Shown: positions 30,939 to 39,833, numbered from the stretch's first letter. The stretch: DNA of 40,528 nucleotides from JBBQER01 sp038320885 (GCA_038320885.1 JBBQER010000028.1:1-40528); one strand, 5' to 3'. A program made the numbers and translations. The notes: generated by a model from the sequence alone, not told the origin.

Positions 30939-31592
30939 CTATGAGGGGCTCACGAGTTGGTGATCGAACGCGAAGATGATTGCCGCGGCGCGGTCGCGTA
31001 AACCCAGCTTGGTGAAGATGTGTCCGACGTGGCTCTTCACCGTCGCTTCGCTTACGAAGAGCTCGGCTGCGATCTCGGGGTTGGTTGCACCTCGACCGAT
31101 GCTGCGAAGGACATCGAGCTCCCGCGCGGTTAGCTGGGCGATGACGGCTGCGCCGTCGGCCGGCGTCGTCGGTGTCGTGCGGTACACCGTGAGTACACGA
31201 GATGTGACGGCAGGATCGAGCCACGCCCCACCCGCGGCCACTGTCTGCGCGGCGCGTATGATGTCCTCTCCCGGAGCGTCCTTGAGCTGAAAGCCCGATA
31301 CTCCGACGCGCAGCGACGCGGCGAGCACCTCGTCATCGTCGAACGTCGTGAGTACGAGCACTGGCGGCGCGTCGGGATCCTCGCGTAACCGGCGGGTTGC
31401 TTCTACACCGTCGACTCGCTTCATGCGGATGTCCATCACGACCACGTCAGGACGGAGACGGGTCGAGGCATCGACGACTTCGTCGCCGTCGGTGCATTCA
31501 CCTACGATCTCGAATCCTTCGTCGGGATGCAATATTCGGCGCAGGCCTTCGCGCACGAGCTGTTGGTCGTCGACGAGGAGGACCCGGATCAC
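30939..31592 (-). CDS. NarL/LuxR-family response regulator
   Basis: 217 residues. The receiver domain starts VIRVLLVDDQQLVREGL with the acidic pair, and has the phosphorylation Asp in PDVVVMDIRM and the conserved Thr and Lys in VLTTFDDDE and QLKDAPGED. The output domain is LuxR-type (LTARELDVLRSIGRGATNPEIAAELFVSEATVKSHVGHIF). GTG 31592 overlaps the stop of the sensor kinase gene (GTGA), so the two are translated as a pair. It sits in module 3 of the dehydrogenase-3'-end array. Targets are unknown; the divergent cNMP-like gene at 32863 is a possible one. Confidence 0.93.
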   Translation of the reverse strand: MIRVLLVDDQQLVREGLRRILHPDEGFEIVGECTDGDEVVDASTRLRPDVVVMDIRMKRVDGVEATRRLREDPDAPPVLVLTTFDDDEVLAASLRVGVSGFQLKDAPGEDIIRAAQTVAAGGAWLDPAVTSRVLTVYRTTPTTPADGAAVIAQLTARELDVLRSIGRGATNPEIAAELFVSEATVKSHVGHIFTKLGLRDRAAAIIFAFDHQLVSPS

Positions 31593-32731
31593 GGGCAGGA
31601 CACCTCGATGGGCACGGTCAGCCGTACGAACCACTGACCGTCGGTGGTACCCGCGTCGAGCGTTCCGCCGTGCGCGGCGACGCGTTCCCGCATGCCCGAG
31701 ATCCCGCGCCCTCCCGTGACGACGGTTGCGCTGTTCACGACCGAGTTCCTCACCGAAAGCGAGACGAGCTGCGCGGAGGCGCGGATGCCCACACTTGCGG
31801 AAGCGCCTGGGGCATGACGGATCACGTTGCTCAACGACTCTTGAGTCACGCGATACAACGTCAGGCCGAGCGTCGGCGACAGCGCGGCGACATCACCCCG
31901 CACGTCGAGCACCACGCTGACACCGGCGTCGGTGAACTCTTTGATGAGCGTTGGAATGTCGACCGCGGTCGGCAACGCGGGCGCGATGCCTTCGGTTGAC
32001 GGTGACAACACTCCGATCGCGGATCGCACTTGCGCCAGACTGTCCCGTGCGAGGCGTTCCGCCTGTTGCAACGCACGCATCGCCTCGTCAGGGTCCCGAC
32101 CGATAGCCATGCGCGCCCCCGTGATGTGCAGCGCAGCGACGGACAGAGAGTGTGCGATCACGTCATGGATCTCGTGGGCGATGCGCCGGCGTTCGTCGGC
32201 AGCCGCACGTTCCGCGAGGTCGGCCTGCGCAATCATCAGCTCGTCGATCAGTCGAGACATCGACCGTACCGAACACGCGCCGATCCACGCGAGCCCGAGT
32301 CCCAGGACCCAGTTGATCGATCCTGAGAATCGGCTCGCCGCGTCGACGCTGATCATCACCGCAGCCGAGGCGAGCAGTACCGCAATACCGTCGCGGTAGC
32401 GTCCCTTGAGAGTGGATCTGGCTGTAACGAGCACGAGCAAGAACGGGGCGAAGTCGCTCGCGACCGGCTGCCACGCCAACACGAGCACGACCAAGACGAT
32501 CGGCAACGACAACACAGCCTCAGGAATGTCTCGGAGCCAGCTCACTCGCGCTGCGTACAAGTCGTGGGCCGTGATCGGGACGAGCGCAAGCGTCAAGAGC
32601 GCGATGTTGCGACCGAGATGCGGCTGATTCCAACGTTGCACGAGGACCCAAATCGCCACGGCGACGGGCACGAACCAGGAGATGCGGGCGACCCGCAATA
32701 GCGATGCTCTGCGATCCACCGCAACAGCCAC
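31589..32731 (-). CDS. DesK/NarX-type histidine kinase
   Basis: About 380 residues. The N-terminal half has about five to six membrane helices (ISWFVPVAVAIWVLVQ; NIALLTLALVPITAHDLYAA; AVLSLPIVLVVLVLAW). A HisKA_3 dimerisation helix follows with the phospho-His in RRIAHEIHDVIAHSLSVAALH, then a HATPase_c domain (YRVTQESLSNVIRHA; GGRGISGMRERVAAHGG). There is no separate sensor domain, so the membrane part probably senses the signal. The start may be GTG 32731 (preferred, with AGG-CTGGA upstream) or GTG 32776. It is coupled to the response regulator gene by a four-base overlap. Confidence 0.92.
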   Translation of the reverse strand: MAVAVDRRASLLRVARISWFVPVAVAIWVLVQRWNQPHLGRNIALLTLALVPITAHDLYAARVSWLRDIPEAVLSLPIVLVVLVLAWQPVASDFAPFLLVLVTARSTLKGRYRDGIAVLLASAAVMISVDAASRFSGSINWVLGLGLAWIGACSVRSMSRLIDELMIAQADLAERAAADERRRIAHEIHDVIAHSLSVAALHITGARMAIGRDPDEAMRALQQAERLARDSLAQVRSAIGVLSPSTEGIAPALPTAVDIPTLIKEFTDAGVSVVLDVRGDVAALSPTLGLTLYRVTQESLSNVIRHAPGASASVGIRASAQLVSLSVRNSVVNSATVVTGGRGISGMRERVAAHGGTLDAGTTDGQWFVRLTVPIEVSCP

Positions 32732-32862
32732 GGATTCCAGCCTACGAGCGTCGTACCCCTTGAGACATCCGACCACGGTCGATCGACGAATCCGACCACA
32801 GACGGATGCGCATCATCCCGGTCGCCGATGACCACGCCCGTTCGAATCCGTATGTTCGTCTC

Positions 32863-33198
32863 ATGAGCGCTTACTCGGCCCAACTCCGCAGCATCCCCGG
32901 CTTCGAGCGGTGCAGCCGTAGGGAGTTGGCCGCCCTGGCATGCTCTGCCGAACGGCTCGACCTACCGGCCGGCTACACCATCGTTCAGCATGGCGATCGG
33001 TGGCTCGGCGCGATCGTCGTCGTCGACGGAGAAGCCATCGTCGAAACACCTGGCTGGGCGCTTCTGCTCCCTGCCGGCGCGCGCGTGGAACGCAGCACGA
33101 CGACCCCGAGCGACATCACCGTCCGCGCCCGTACCGACCTCCGAGTCCTCGCGATCCAGCGTCGAGGTCCCGCTCTTCCCTCACCCCACCCCGTCTGA
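32863..33198 (+). CDS. Small cyclic-nucleotide-binding-like (Crp-type beta-barrel) protein
   Basis: 111 residues from ATG 32863. The layout SIPGFERCSRRELAALACSAERLDLPAGYTIVQHG followed by GAIVVVDGEAIV is that of a cNMP-binding domain. The phosphate-binding cassette (usual GE...R-A) is not evident, so ligand binding is uncertain. It has no DNA-binding domain. It is divergent from the two-component genes in module 3. It could be a stand-alone sensor or scaffold; no more precise role can be given. Confidence 0.7.
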   Translation: MSAYSAQLRSIPGFERCSRRELAALACSAERLDLPAGYTIVQHGDRWLGAIVVVDGEAIVETPGWALLLPAGARVERSTTTPSDITVRARTDLRVLAIQRRGPALPSPHPV

Positions 33199-33304
33199 CC
33201 GACGTTTCCCGACGCGGTCTCTCTGCGGCCGCACCCCGGAGAGTGGAGCTGCACATTCGGTGATCTCCGCGCGTGGAGAGTGACCCGATCGGATCTCGTG
33301 ATCG

Positions 33305-33330
33305 CATCCCTACTTTCATCCCTACAACTC
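33305..33330 (+). repeat. 26-bp cassette-end repeat, copy 4
   Basis: Identical to the copy at 30605-30630. It lies about 90 bases before dehydrogenase fragment D, with a spacer resembling that between copy 2 and fragment B. Confidence 0.9.
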
Positions 33331-33419
33331 CGCACTACTCGTCGCACTCGTGGACTGAGCGACCGAGTCGAGCCCACTCAGCGGACGTGTGCGCACTCGT
33401 CGTACTGGGCGAGGTGAGC

Positions 33420-33584
33420 TACACGATCTTCGAAGGCACCAGCGAGATCCAGCGTTTGGTGGTCGCCCGGAGCATCAGCGGATTGCACATTCCGTAACCC
33501 TCGCGCGGCCGCGTCACGGTTCCACATCAATGCGCGAATCCGCACCGTTAAACGCCGCTTCTCTCATAAGAGTGCGAATGGCGG
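33420..33584 (+). pseudogene. Repeat copy D: last 26 codons of an acyl-CoA dehydrogenase gene plus post-stop segment
   Basis: From TAC 33420 to TAA 33497 the encoded peptide is identical to that of copy C, though many third bases differ. Post-stop similarity to C continues to about 33584. It ends a 468-base gene-free stretch (33199-33666) containing the 26-bp repeat and, after it, the leader of the AidB-like gene. Confidence 0.85.
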
Positions 33585-33666
33585 CGTGTGGCGCCACTTG
33601 TCAACATCAGGAGCTGAGTCATCGAGTGCTGCGACAGCGACCCTTGCGGTGCCTAATCTCGCGCGC

Positions 33667-35307
33667 ATGGCGTCGCGATTCGAAACGCACGAGGTCACGA
33701 ATCAGCCACCGCCGCTGAGTGGCTATGACGTGTTCGGCAGTGACGTCGCGTTGGTCGAGGCGCTCGACCGTGAGGGTGCGGCGTGGGGCGAAGACGAGCT
33801 GCACGACCTCGGGATCCGAGCCGGGTCGATTGAAGCGCAGGATCTCGGTCGCCGAGCGAACGAAAATCCGCCGGTGCTGCTCACGCACGACCGATACGGA
33901 CACCGCGTCGATGTCGTGCGCTATCACCCCGCCTACCACGACTTGATGACGGTCGCCGTCGGCCACGGATTGCATGCCGCGCCGTGGGCCGACGATCGCG
34001 CGGGTGCTCACGTCGCACGCGCGGCGAAGGTGATCGTCTGGTACCAGGTCGACGGTGGGCACATCTGCCCGATCTCGATGACGTATTCCGTCATACCCGC
34101 GCTGCGGCACGCGCCGGACATTGCCGATGAGTGGGAGCCGCGACTCACGGCACGCGAGTACGACCCGTCGAACCGGCCTTCGGAACTCAAGGCCGGCGCA
34201 ACCTGCGGGATGGCGATGACCGAGAAGCAGGGCGGCTCGGATGTGCGCACCAACACGACAGTGGCGCGGCCGGTTGTCGACGGGTTCGCGTTGACCGGCC
34301 ACAAGTGGTTCTGCTCGGCACCCATGTCGGACGCGTTCTTGATGCTGGCCCAGGCGCCGAAGGGACTTTCGTGCTTCTTGGTGCCGCGCTGGCGCGCCGA
34401 CGGCACTCGCAATGCGATCCACATTCAGCGGCTCAAGGACAAGCTCGGCGATCGATCGAACGCGTCGAGCGAGATCGAGCTCGTCGACACATGCGGTCAG
34501 CTCGTCGGCGAGGAAGGGCGGGGAGTGCGGACCATTATCGAGATGGTCAACCACACCCGCCTCGACTGCATTCTCGGCTCGACGTCGATCATGCGCCAAG
34601 GTGTCGCGCAGGCAACGTGGCACACGCATCATCGCGCCGCGTTCGGCGCGCTGCTCGACGAGCAGCCGTTGATGGCCAACGTACTTGCCGACCTTGTTCT
34701 CGAGTCCGAGGCGGCGACCGCCGCCGCTCTGCGGTTGGCCGGGGCGTTCGAAGCCGACGGCCACGACGAGCACGAGCAGCGCATCAAGCGACTCGTCACA
34801 CCGATCATCAAGTACTGGACATGTAAGCGTGCTCCGCAGCACGCCGCGGAAGCGCTCGAGTGCCTGGGCGGCGCGGGCTACGTCGAGGAATCAGACCTCC
34901 CGCGGTTGTTTCGACAGAGCCCGCTCAACGGTGTGTGGGAAGGGTCGGGCAACGTCATCTGCCTCGACGTATTGCGCGCCATCGCCCGTGAGCCTGCGGC
35001 ACTCGACGCGTACTGGGCGGAGGTCGAGCTCGCAGCCGGCGGCGACGAACGACTCGACAGCAGCATCACCGGCCTGCGCAAGGAATGCGAGGATCTCGAC
35101 CAGATCGAGTCGCGGGCGCGTCGTCTCGTCGAGCATCTCGCGACGGTGTTCCAAGGTTCGCTCCTGGTGCGCCACGCGCCGGCGTTCGTCGCGGACGCCT
35201 TCTGTGCTTCCCGGCTGACCGGTGATGGCGGCCACGCGTTCGGGACACTGCCAGTCGGCATCGATACGAACGCGATCATCGAGCGCGCGCGTCCACGCGT
35301 CGCGTAG
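33667..35307 (+). CDS. AidB-like acyl-CoA dehydrogenase
   Basis: 546 residues, the length of the AidB/long ACAD11-like group. Signatures are GMAMTEKQGGSDVRTNTT (AidB-type FAD/substrate loop), HKWFCSAPMSDAFLMLAQA, HTRLDCILGSTSIMRQGV, and near the C-terminus LECLGGAGYVEES and NGVWEGSGNVICLDVLRA. AidB proteins bind FAD and, in E. coli, DNA, and are linked to protection from alkylating agents; close actinobacterial homologues may be ordinary acyl-CoA dehydrogenases. ATG 33667 begins MASRFETHEVTNQPPPLSGYDVF. It is not similar enough to the repeated 3' ends to be their source. It converges on the cyclase gene. Confidence 0.93.
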   Translation: MASRFETHEVTNQPPPLSGYDVFGSDVALVEALDREGAAWGEDELHDLGIRAGSIEAQDLGRRANENPPVLLTHDRYGHRVDVVRYHPAYHDLMTVAVGHGLHAAPWADDRAGAHVARAAKVIVWYQVDGGHICPISMTYSVIPALRHAPDIADEWEPRLTAREYDPSNRPSELKAGATCGMAMTEKQGGSDVRTNTTVARPVVDGFALTGHKWFCSAPMSDAFLMLAQAPKGLSCFLVPRWRADGTRNAIHIQRLKDKLGDRSNASSEIELVDTCGQLVGEEGRGVRTIIEMVNHTRLDCILGSTSIMRQGVAQATWHTHHRAAFGALLDEQPLMANVLADLVLESEAATAAALRLAGAFEADGHDEHEQRIKRLVTPIIKYWTCKRAPQHAAEALECLGGAGYVEESDLPRLFRQSPLNGVWEGSGNVICLDVLRAIAREPAALDAYWAEVELAAGGDERLDSSITGLRKECEDLDQIESRARRLVEHLATVFQGSLLVRHAPAFVADAFCASRLTGDGGHAFGTLPVGIDTNAIIERARPRVA

Positions 35308-35362
35308 CGGCTGCACTACCGATGCTCGTGTGCCGGTCGCCGGCGCAACGAGTCGCCTCCAG

Positions 35363-38300
35363 TCAGAAGGAGGAGCGGAGGACGTTCGCGTCGCCTGCGA
35401 GGTCGCGCATGCCGAGCGATTCGGCGATCTTGATGCATTCGTCGAGCATGCGCTCTGCCTCCGCGTGGGCGTCGGCGTGCGTGGCGAGTGTCCGCGCGTG
35501 CCAGTACTGCGTGCGCGCCATGAGTGGCGGCGCGGGGTAGCGCGCTTCGAGTTCGTACGCGGTGGTGAACCCTGCTATCGCTTCGTCAATTCTGCCCATG
35601 TCCGCGCCGAGCATCGCGAGGTAGCGATCTGCCGCGCCCACGCAAAGGATCTCCATCATTGGGAGGAGCTGGCCCCGGTAGGGCTCGAGCTCGCGAGCGA
35701 GGGCAGTCGAGAAGCGGTCGTCGCCGGTGACCGTGGCAGCTTCGGCGAGCATTGCCAGCGATACCGGCCAGCTCCAACTGCGAGGAAGCATCGCGAAGTC
35801 GTCGACCGACGCCGGGTGAAGCATCGAAATCGACTGTTCCCGTTGCTGCAGTCGCGCGTGTGCGAACGCGAGCATCGGCACGACGTTCGGATAGGTCTCG
35901 GCCGCGGCCGCGAACCCGGTCAACGTCCGATAGATTTCGACGATTCGTCCTTGCTCGGCGCGTAGCCAGAGGAGCTGCGCGAGCAGCGCAACGAGCGCCC
36001 CAGAATCATCGTGGAGGAAGCGGGTGATCCGCTCGTCGGCCTCGGTGAATCTGCCGCCCATCAGTGCGTCGGTCGTCGTCCCGATTTCGTCCCACGCCCA
36101 TCCCGCCGCGGTGCCGACTTCGGCGCGGACGCGCCCGTACTCCGCGACATCTCGCAGGAAGCCGGCTCGATCGGCCGAGGCGAGGTCGATGGAGGCGAGT
36201 ACCTGGTACGCCGAGCCGAATGACAATTGGTCGGGATGGCTGGTTGTGACATCGATCCACTCCTCGGCGTAGCGGCGTCGATCGTCGAGATCGGGCGAGC
36301 CTCGGAGCGCGGTGCTGGCGCCGGTCAATGCCGCGATCAGTGCATCCGCGTCCCCGGTGAGCCGGGCCGCGTCGACGAGGGTGCGGCCCTCGGCGTCGTC
36401 GCCGGCCCTGATTCCACCGCCCAAGCCGCGATGGAACAGCCGTAACCCTCGGAGCTGTATGGCGAGAGCATCATCGGAGTCTCCGAGACCCTCGAGGGCC
36501 TCGTCCACGAGCTCGACGACCTCGCGGTAGACCCTGGCCCCGGTGGAACGCCCGAGAGCGCATACGGCCTTGGCGAACAGCGCGGGCGCCCCCACCGAGC
36601 GGGCAATCGCGATGGCTTCCGTCGCGGCTTCCGTCGCATCTTCTGATGTCGCGGTGCGCGTGCGCCATAGCAGCTCGGTTCGCGCGACCAACAATTCTGC
36701 CCGCGCTGTGCTCGCGTCGTCGCGGGCGAGAGCGGTCACCTCGAAGGCGCGCTCGAGGTAGACGTTCGCCTCGTCGTACGCGGCGCGCATGATCGCCTGT
36801 TCGACGGAGCGGCACGCGTACTCGACCGCCTTCGTCAGATCACCGTCGGCCGCGGCTTGCGCGTAGTGGTACGCGAGCGCATCGAGATCTCTTGCGGTCA
36901 GGTCCCGTCGCGTGCGCTCGATCGCGTCCGCGATGCGCCGGTGCAAGCGCACGCGGCGCACGCCGCTGATCTCGTCGACGAGGGCATTGCGTACCAGCGC
37001 GTGGCAGAACTCGTAGTGGCCGAACGCGTCGTCGCGTTCGCGCACGAGCCCGGCGAGCGTTGCTTCCTCGATGCCGTCGAGCACGGCGTCGCGCTCCAGC
37101 TCGAGCTCTTCGAGCACGGCGATGTCGAACACTGAGCCCATGACGGCGGCGACCCGCATCGCGTCGATCGCCGGAGACGAGAGTCGTTCGAACCGGTGCC
37201 CGAGCACGTCGCGCACGCCCTCGGGGATGCCCATTTGGTCGAGGTCTGCCGCGGTCGTGAGGCCGTCTTCGGACACGCGCGCGCGTCCAGTCTCCACCAG
37301 ATACGCGCACACCTCTTCGACGAAGAACGGATGGCCGTCGGTCTCCGCGAACACGGCGGCGGAGAGTGCAGTGTCAGGCGTCGCGCCGGCGCGCAGCGCG
37401 ATGAGCGTCGCGGTCGCGTCAAGGTCGAGGCATCGAAGCGAGACGCGGTTTACGCGCCGGGCTCGCCGCAGGTCGGCGAGGGTGGCCGACAGCGGATGAG
37501 CTCGTTCGAGGTCGGTGTCACGGTACGTGCCGACGATGAGGAACCTTCCCGCCACGTCGAGCGACGCGAGGCGCGCGAGCAGCAGGAGCGACGACTGATC
37601 GGCCCAGTGCAGGTCGTCGACGACGATCAGTGTCGGGCTGCGCTCCGACGTCGCGATCAGAATGTGTTCGATCGCTGCGAAGAGTCGGAGGCGTTCGCCT
37701 TCGAGATCGGCGACCTCCTGTGCGGGAAGGTCCAGTCGATTCGCGATCTGCGGACACAGGCGCTGTAGCTCCGCCGCGTCCGCGCGCCGCGACTGGAATA
37801 CCTCGGTCAAGGTCTCGGCGATCAGCGCGTCCAGCACCGTGATCCACGGCAGGAACGGCGCGGCGCCATTTTCGTCGCAGCGGCCGTAGTGGACGTGGCC
37901 GCCCGACTCGGCGACCGCCCTCGCGAACTCGGCGACGACACGCGTCTTGCCGATCCCCGGTTCGCCGCTCACCATGACGACCCGACGTGGTTCATCGACG
38001 CTCGGGGCGCACGCACGCGCCCACGCCGCCCGCAATGCGTCGAGCTCGTCGGACCGCCCGGTGATGATCGGTGCCGCGGCGACTGCGAGCGCATTCGGCA
38101 GCGAGGGCGGCACCGCGCCGATCTGGGTCCCTGATCTCCCGGTGTGACCGTCCATCCGGTCGGCTGCGGCCGCGACCACAGCCGACGATTCGTCGGCGAT
38201 GACCTCGGAGACCGAGATCGGCTCGGGCAACCCCTTCAATGTGCGCTCACCAATGCGACGAAACTCGAAGCCTCCCCGGCTTCCGACCAGAACGCGCACG

Positions 38301-38719
38301 ACGTCGGCGGCCAGAGTCTGCTCCGGCGCCGCGATCGCCTCCAGACGCGCCGCCTCCACGACCGTCGTGCCGAACCAGTCACCGTCTTCTTCCGCGGCCT
38401 CGCCCGCGCTTACGCCGATTCGCAGCCGCGCGGGATGCTCCACATCGAGGGCGCGAACCACACGATGCATGAGGGCCGCGCAGGTCACACCGTCGACCGT
38501 GCTCGCGCGGAACACTGCCATCACCGCGTCACCGATGGTCTTCACCACCTCGCCGCGCGCCGCGCCCACGGCAGCGCGAAGCGCCGAGAAGAGCCGGCGG
38601 CGGAACTCGTCGTTCGCATCGTCGCCCAGGCGCGACTGACGCTCGGTAGACCCGACGAGATCACAGAACAGGACCGTGACCGTCGTCGTGCTGCGACCAG
38701 TCCCCGCCGCCTCCGTCAC
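35363..38719 (-). CDS. Class III nucleotide cyclase fused to AAA ATPase and TPR-like region
   Basis: About 1,118 residues from GTG 38719. Residues 1-165 are a class III adenylate/guanylate cyclase domain with metal-binding aspartates in VLFCDLVGSTE and KTIGDAVMAVF. At the position of the transition-state Asn the sequence is TTVVEAARL, so Asn is Glu. The ATPase domain (about 220-500) has Walker A GEPGIGKTR and Walker B TLIVVDDLHWAD. The C-terminal 500 residues are helical TPR-like repeats without a DNA-binding domain. Such fusions are common, little-studied actinobacterial signalling proteins. It is divergent from the fructosamine-kinase gene. An in-frame extension to 38962 lies in that gene and is rejected. 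Confidence 0.9.
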   Translation of the reverse strand: MTEAAGTGRSTTTVTVLFCDLVGSTERQSRLGDDANDEFRRRLFSALRAAVGAARGEVVKTIGDAVMAVFRASTVDGVTCAALMHRVVRALDVEHPARLRIGVSAGEAAEEDGDWFGTTVVEAARLEAIAAPEQTLAADVVRVLVGSRGGFEFRRIGERTLKGLPEPISVSEVIADESSAVVAAAADRMDGHTGRSGTQIGAVPPSLPNALAVAAAPIITGRSDELDALRAAWARACAPSVDEPRRVVMVSGEPGIGKTRVVAEFARAVAESGGHVHYGRCDENGAAPFLPWITVLDALIAETLTEVFQSRRADAAELQRLCPQIANRLDLPAQEVADLEGERLRLFAAIEHILIATSERSPTLIVVDDLHWADQSSLLLLARLASLDVAGRFLIVGTYRDTDLERAHPLSATLADLRRARRVNRVSLRCLDLDATATLIALRAGATPDTALSAAVFAETDGHPFFVEEVCAYLVETGRARVSEDGLTTAADLDQMGIPEGVRDVLGHRFERLSSPAIDAMRVAAVMGSVFDIAVLEELELERDAVLDGIEEATLAGLVRERDDAFGHYEFCHALVRNALVDEISGVRRVRLHRRIADAIERTRRDLTARDLDALAYHYAQAAADGDLTKAVEYACRSVEQAIMRAAYDEANVYLERAFEVTALARDDASTARAELLVARTELLWRTRTATSEDATEAATEAIAIARSVGAPALFAKAVCALGRSTGARVYREVVELVDEALEGLGDSDDALAIQLRGLRLFHRGLGGGIRAGDDAEGRTLVDAARLTGDADALIAALTGASTALRGSPDLDDRRRYAEEWIDVTTSHPDQLSFGSAYQVLASIDLASADRAGFLRDVAEYGRVRAEVGTAAGWAWDEIGTTTDALMGGRFTEADERITRFLHDDSGALVALLAQLLWLRAEQGRIVEIYRTLTGFAAAAETYPNVVPMLAFAHARLQQREQSISMLHPASVDDFAMLPRSWSWPVSLAMLAEAATVTGDDRFSTALARELEPYRGQLLPMMEILCVGAADRYLAMLGADMGRIDEAIAGFTTAYELEARYPAPPLMARTQYWHARTLATHADAHAEAERMLDECIKIAESLGMRDLAGDANVLRSSF

Positions 38720-38795
38720 GCCACCATGATGACCCGAACGAGCCCGAGCGTCACCTAGGCCGCTCGAGCCCGGCCACCCGCGTACCCTGCACCGG

Positions 38796-39652
38796 ATGGA
38801 CGACGCGCTGCGGTGCGCGATCGAGGCCGACCTCGGGGCGTCGATCGCGCGAGCGGTGCGGGTGCACGGCGGTGACGTTGCGCTCGCGTACGCCGTCGAG
38901 CTCGACGACGATCGGCGTGTGTTCGCGAAGACGCATCCGTCGTCGCCGCCGGGCTTTTTCACGACAGAGGCGCGGGGTCTGTCATGGTTGCGGGACGCGG
39001 ACGCGGTCGCGGTGCCGGAGGTGCTCGCGGTGTCGGACGACCCGCCGAATCATCTGGTGCTCGAGTGGATCGACGAAGGCCGGGCCCGGCCCAGCACGGA
39101 ACCCGATCTCGGTCTCGGCCTGGCGCGCATGCATCGGGCCGGCGCGCCGGCGTTCGGGCGGGAGGATCGGCGCACCACCGGGAGTCGGGGACTGCCGAAC
39201 GAAGCCGGCGCGACCTGGCCCGAGTTCTACGCGGCGAGCCGCCTGTTGCCGCTGCCCGGTTGGCACGCGATGGCGGCGCGCTCGCGCCGGCGACGATCAC
39301 CGACCTCGAACTGCTTGCGAGCCGGCTCGCCGCGTTCGACACCGGCGAACCGCCGGCGCGGTTGCACGGCGACCTCTGGGCGGGCAATCGGCTGGTTGGC
39401 ATCGACGGTCGGAGCTGGCTGATCGATCCCGCGGCCCACGGCGGTCACCGCGAGTTCGACCTCGCGATGATGCGGCTCTTCGGTGGGTTTGCCGGCGAGT
39501 GCTTCGCGGCCTATGCCGAGGCGTACCCGCTCGAGGCCGGCTGGGAGGATCGCGTGGCGCTGCACCAGATCGCCCCGCTCGTCGTGCACGCGATCAAGTT
39601 CGGCGGCGGCTACGTCGGGTCGGCGACCGCCGCGATCGCCCGGTACACCTGA
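38796..39652 (+). pseudogene. Fructosamine kinase-family protein, one frameshift
   Basis: From ATG 38796 the first frame gives MDDALRCAIEADLGASIARAV, VFAKTHPSSPPGFFTTEARGLSWL and WPEFYAASRLLPL. The C-terminal half is in another frame: RLARDGGALAPATITDLELLA, RLHGDLWAGNRLVG, LIDPAAHGGHREFDLAMMRLFGGF. These are fructosamine-3-kinase motifs, including the catalytic HGDLW-x-GN and the IDPA Asp. Adding one G after 39255 joins them (LLPLARLARDGG) into about 285 residues, the normal family length. The enzyme would phosphorylate glycated protein lysines. The missing G may be a mutation or a sequencing error. Confidence 0.88.
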
Positions 39653-39813
39653 CACGGCCGGCAACCACTGCGCCGCCGAGGAGACCGAGTTCGGCGCGGC
39701 CTCGGCACTTTGATGTGGAAAGGCACCGTTTACCGTGACCGATTCGCGTTTGATGAGAAAAGGATGTGAAAAGGTCGCGCTCTGGGACCCTTCGGCTTGC
39801 GTCCTGATCTACC

Positions 39814-39828
39814 TACATGCAGTATGTA
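39814..39828 (+). promoter_or_regulatory. Palindromic operator of the TetR gene
   Basis: TACATGCAGTATGTA has inverted arms TACAT/ATGTA with a five-base centre and ends five bases before ATG 39834. Its position suggests autoregulation by the TetR protein. Upstream (39708-39775) is an AT-richer patch with two TTTGATG...GAAAAGG-like repeats. Confidence 0.55.
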
Positions 39829-39833
39829 TGTGA

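Noticed and set aside
29569..33330. The 26-bp repeats as a CRISPR array
   Set aside because: Copies are separated by 0.16 to 2.7 kb with genes between them, and there are no spacers of even length or cas genes.
33273..33497. Independent 74-codon gene ending in the dehydrogenase peptide
   Set aside because: Same reason as the frame at 30535: no ribosome binding site, and the upstream codons cover the repeat and spacer.
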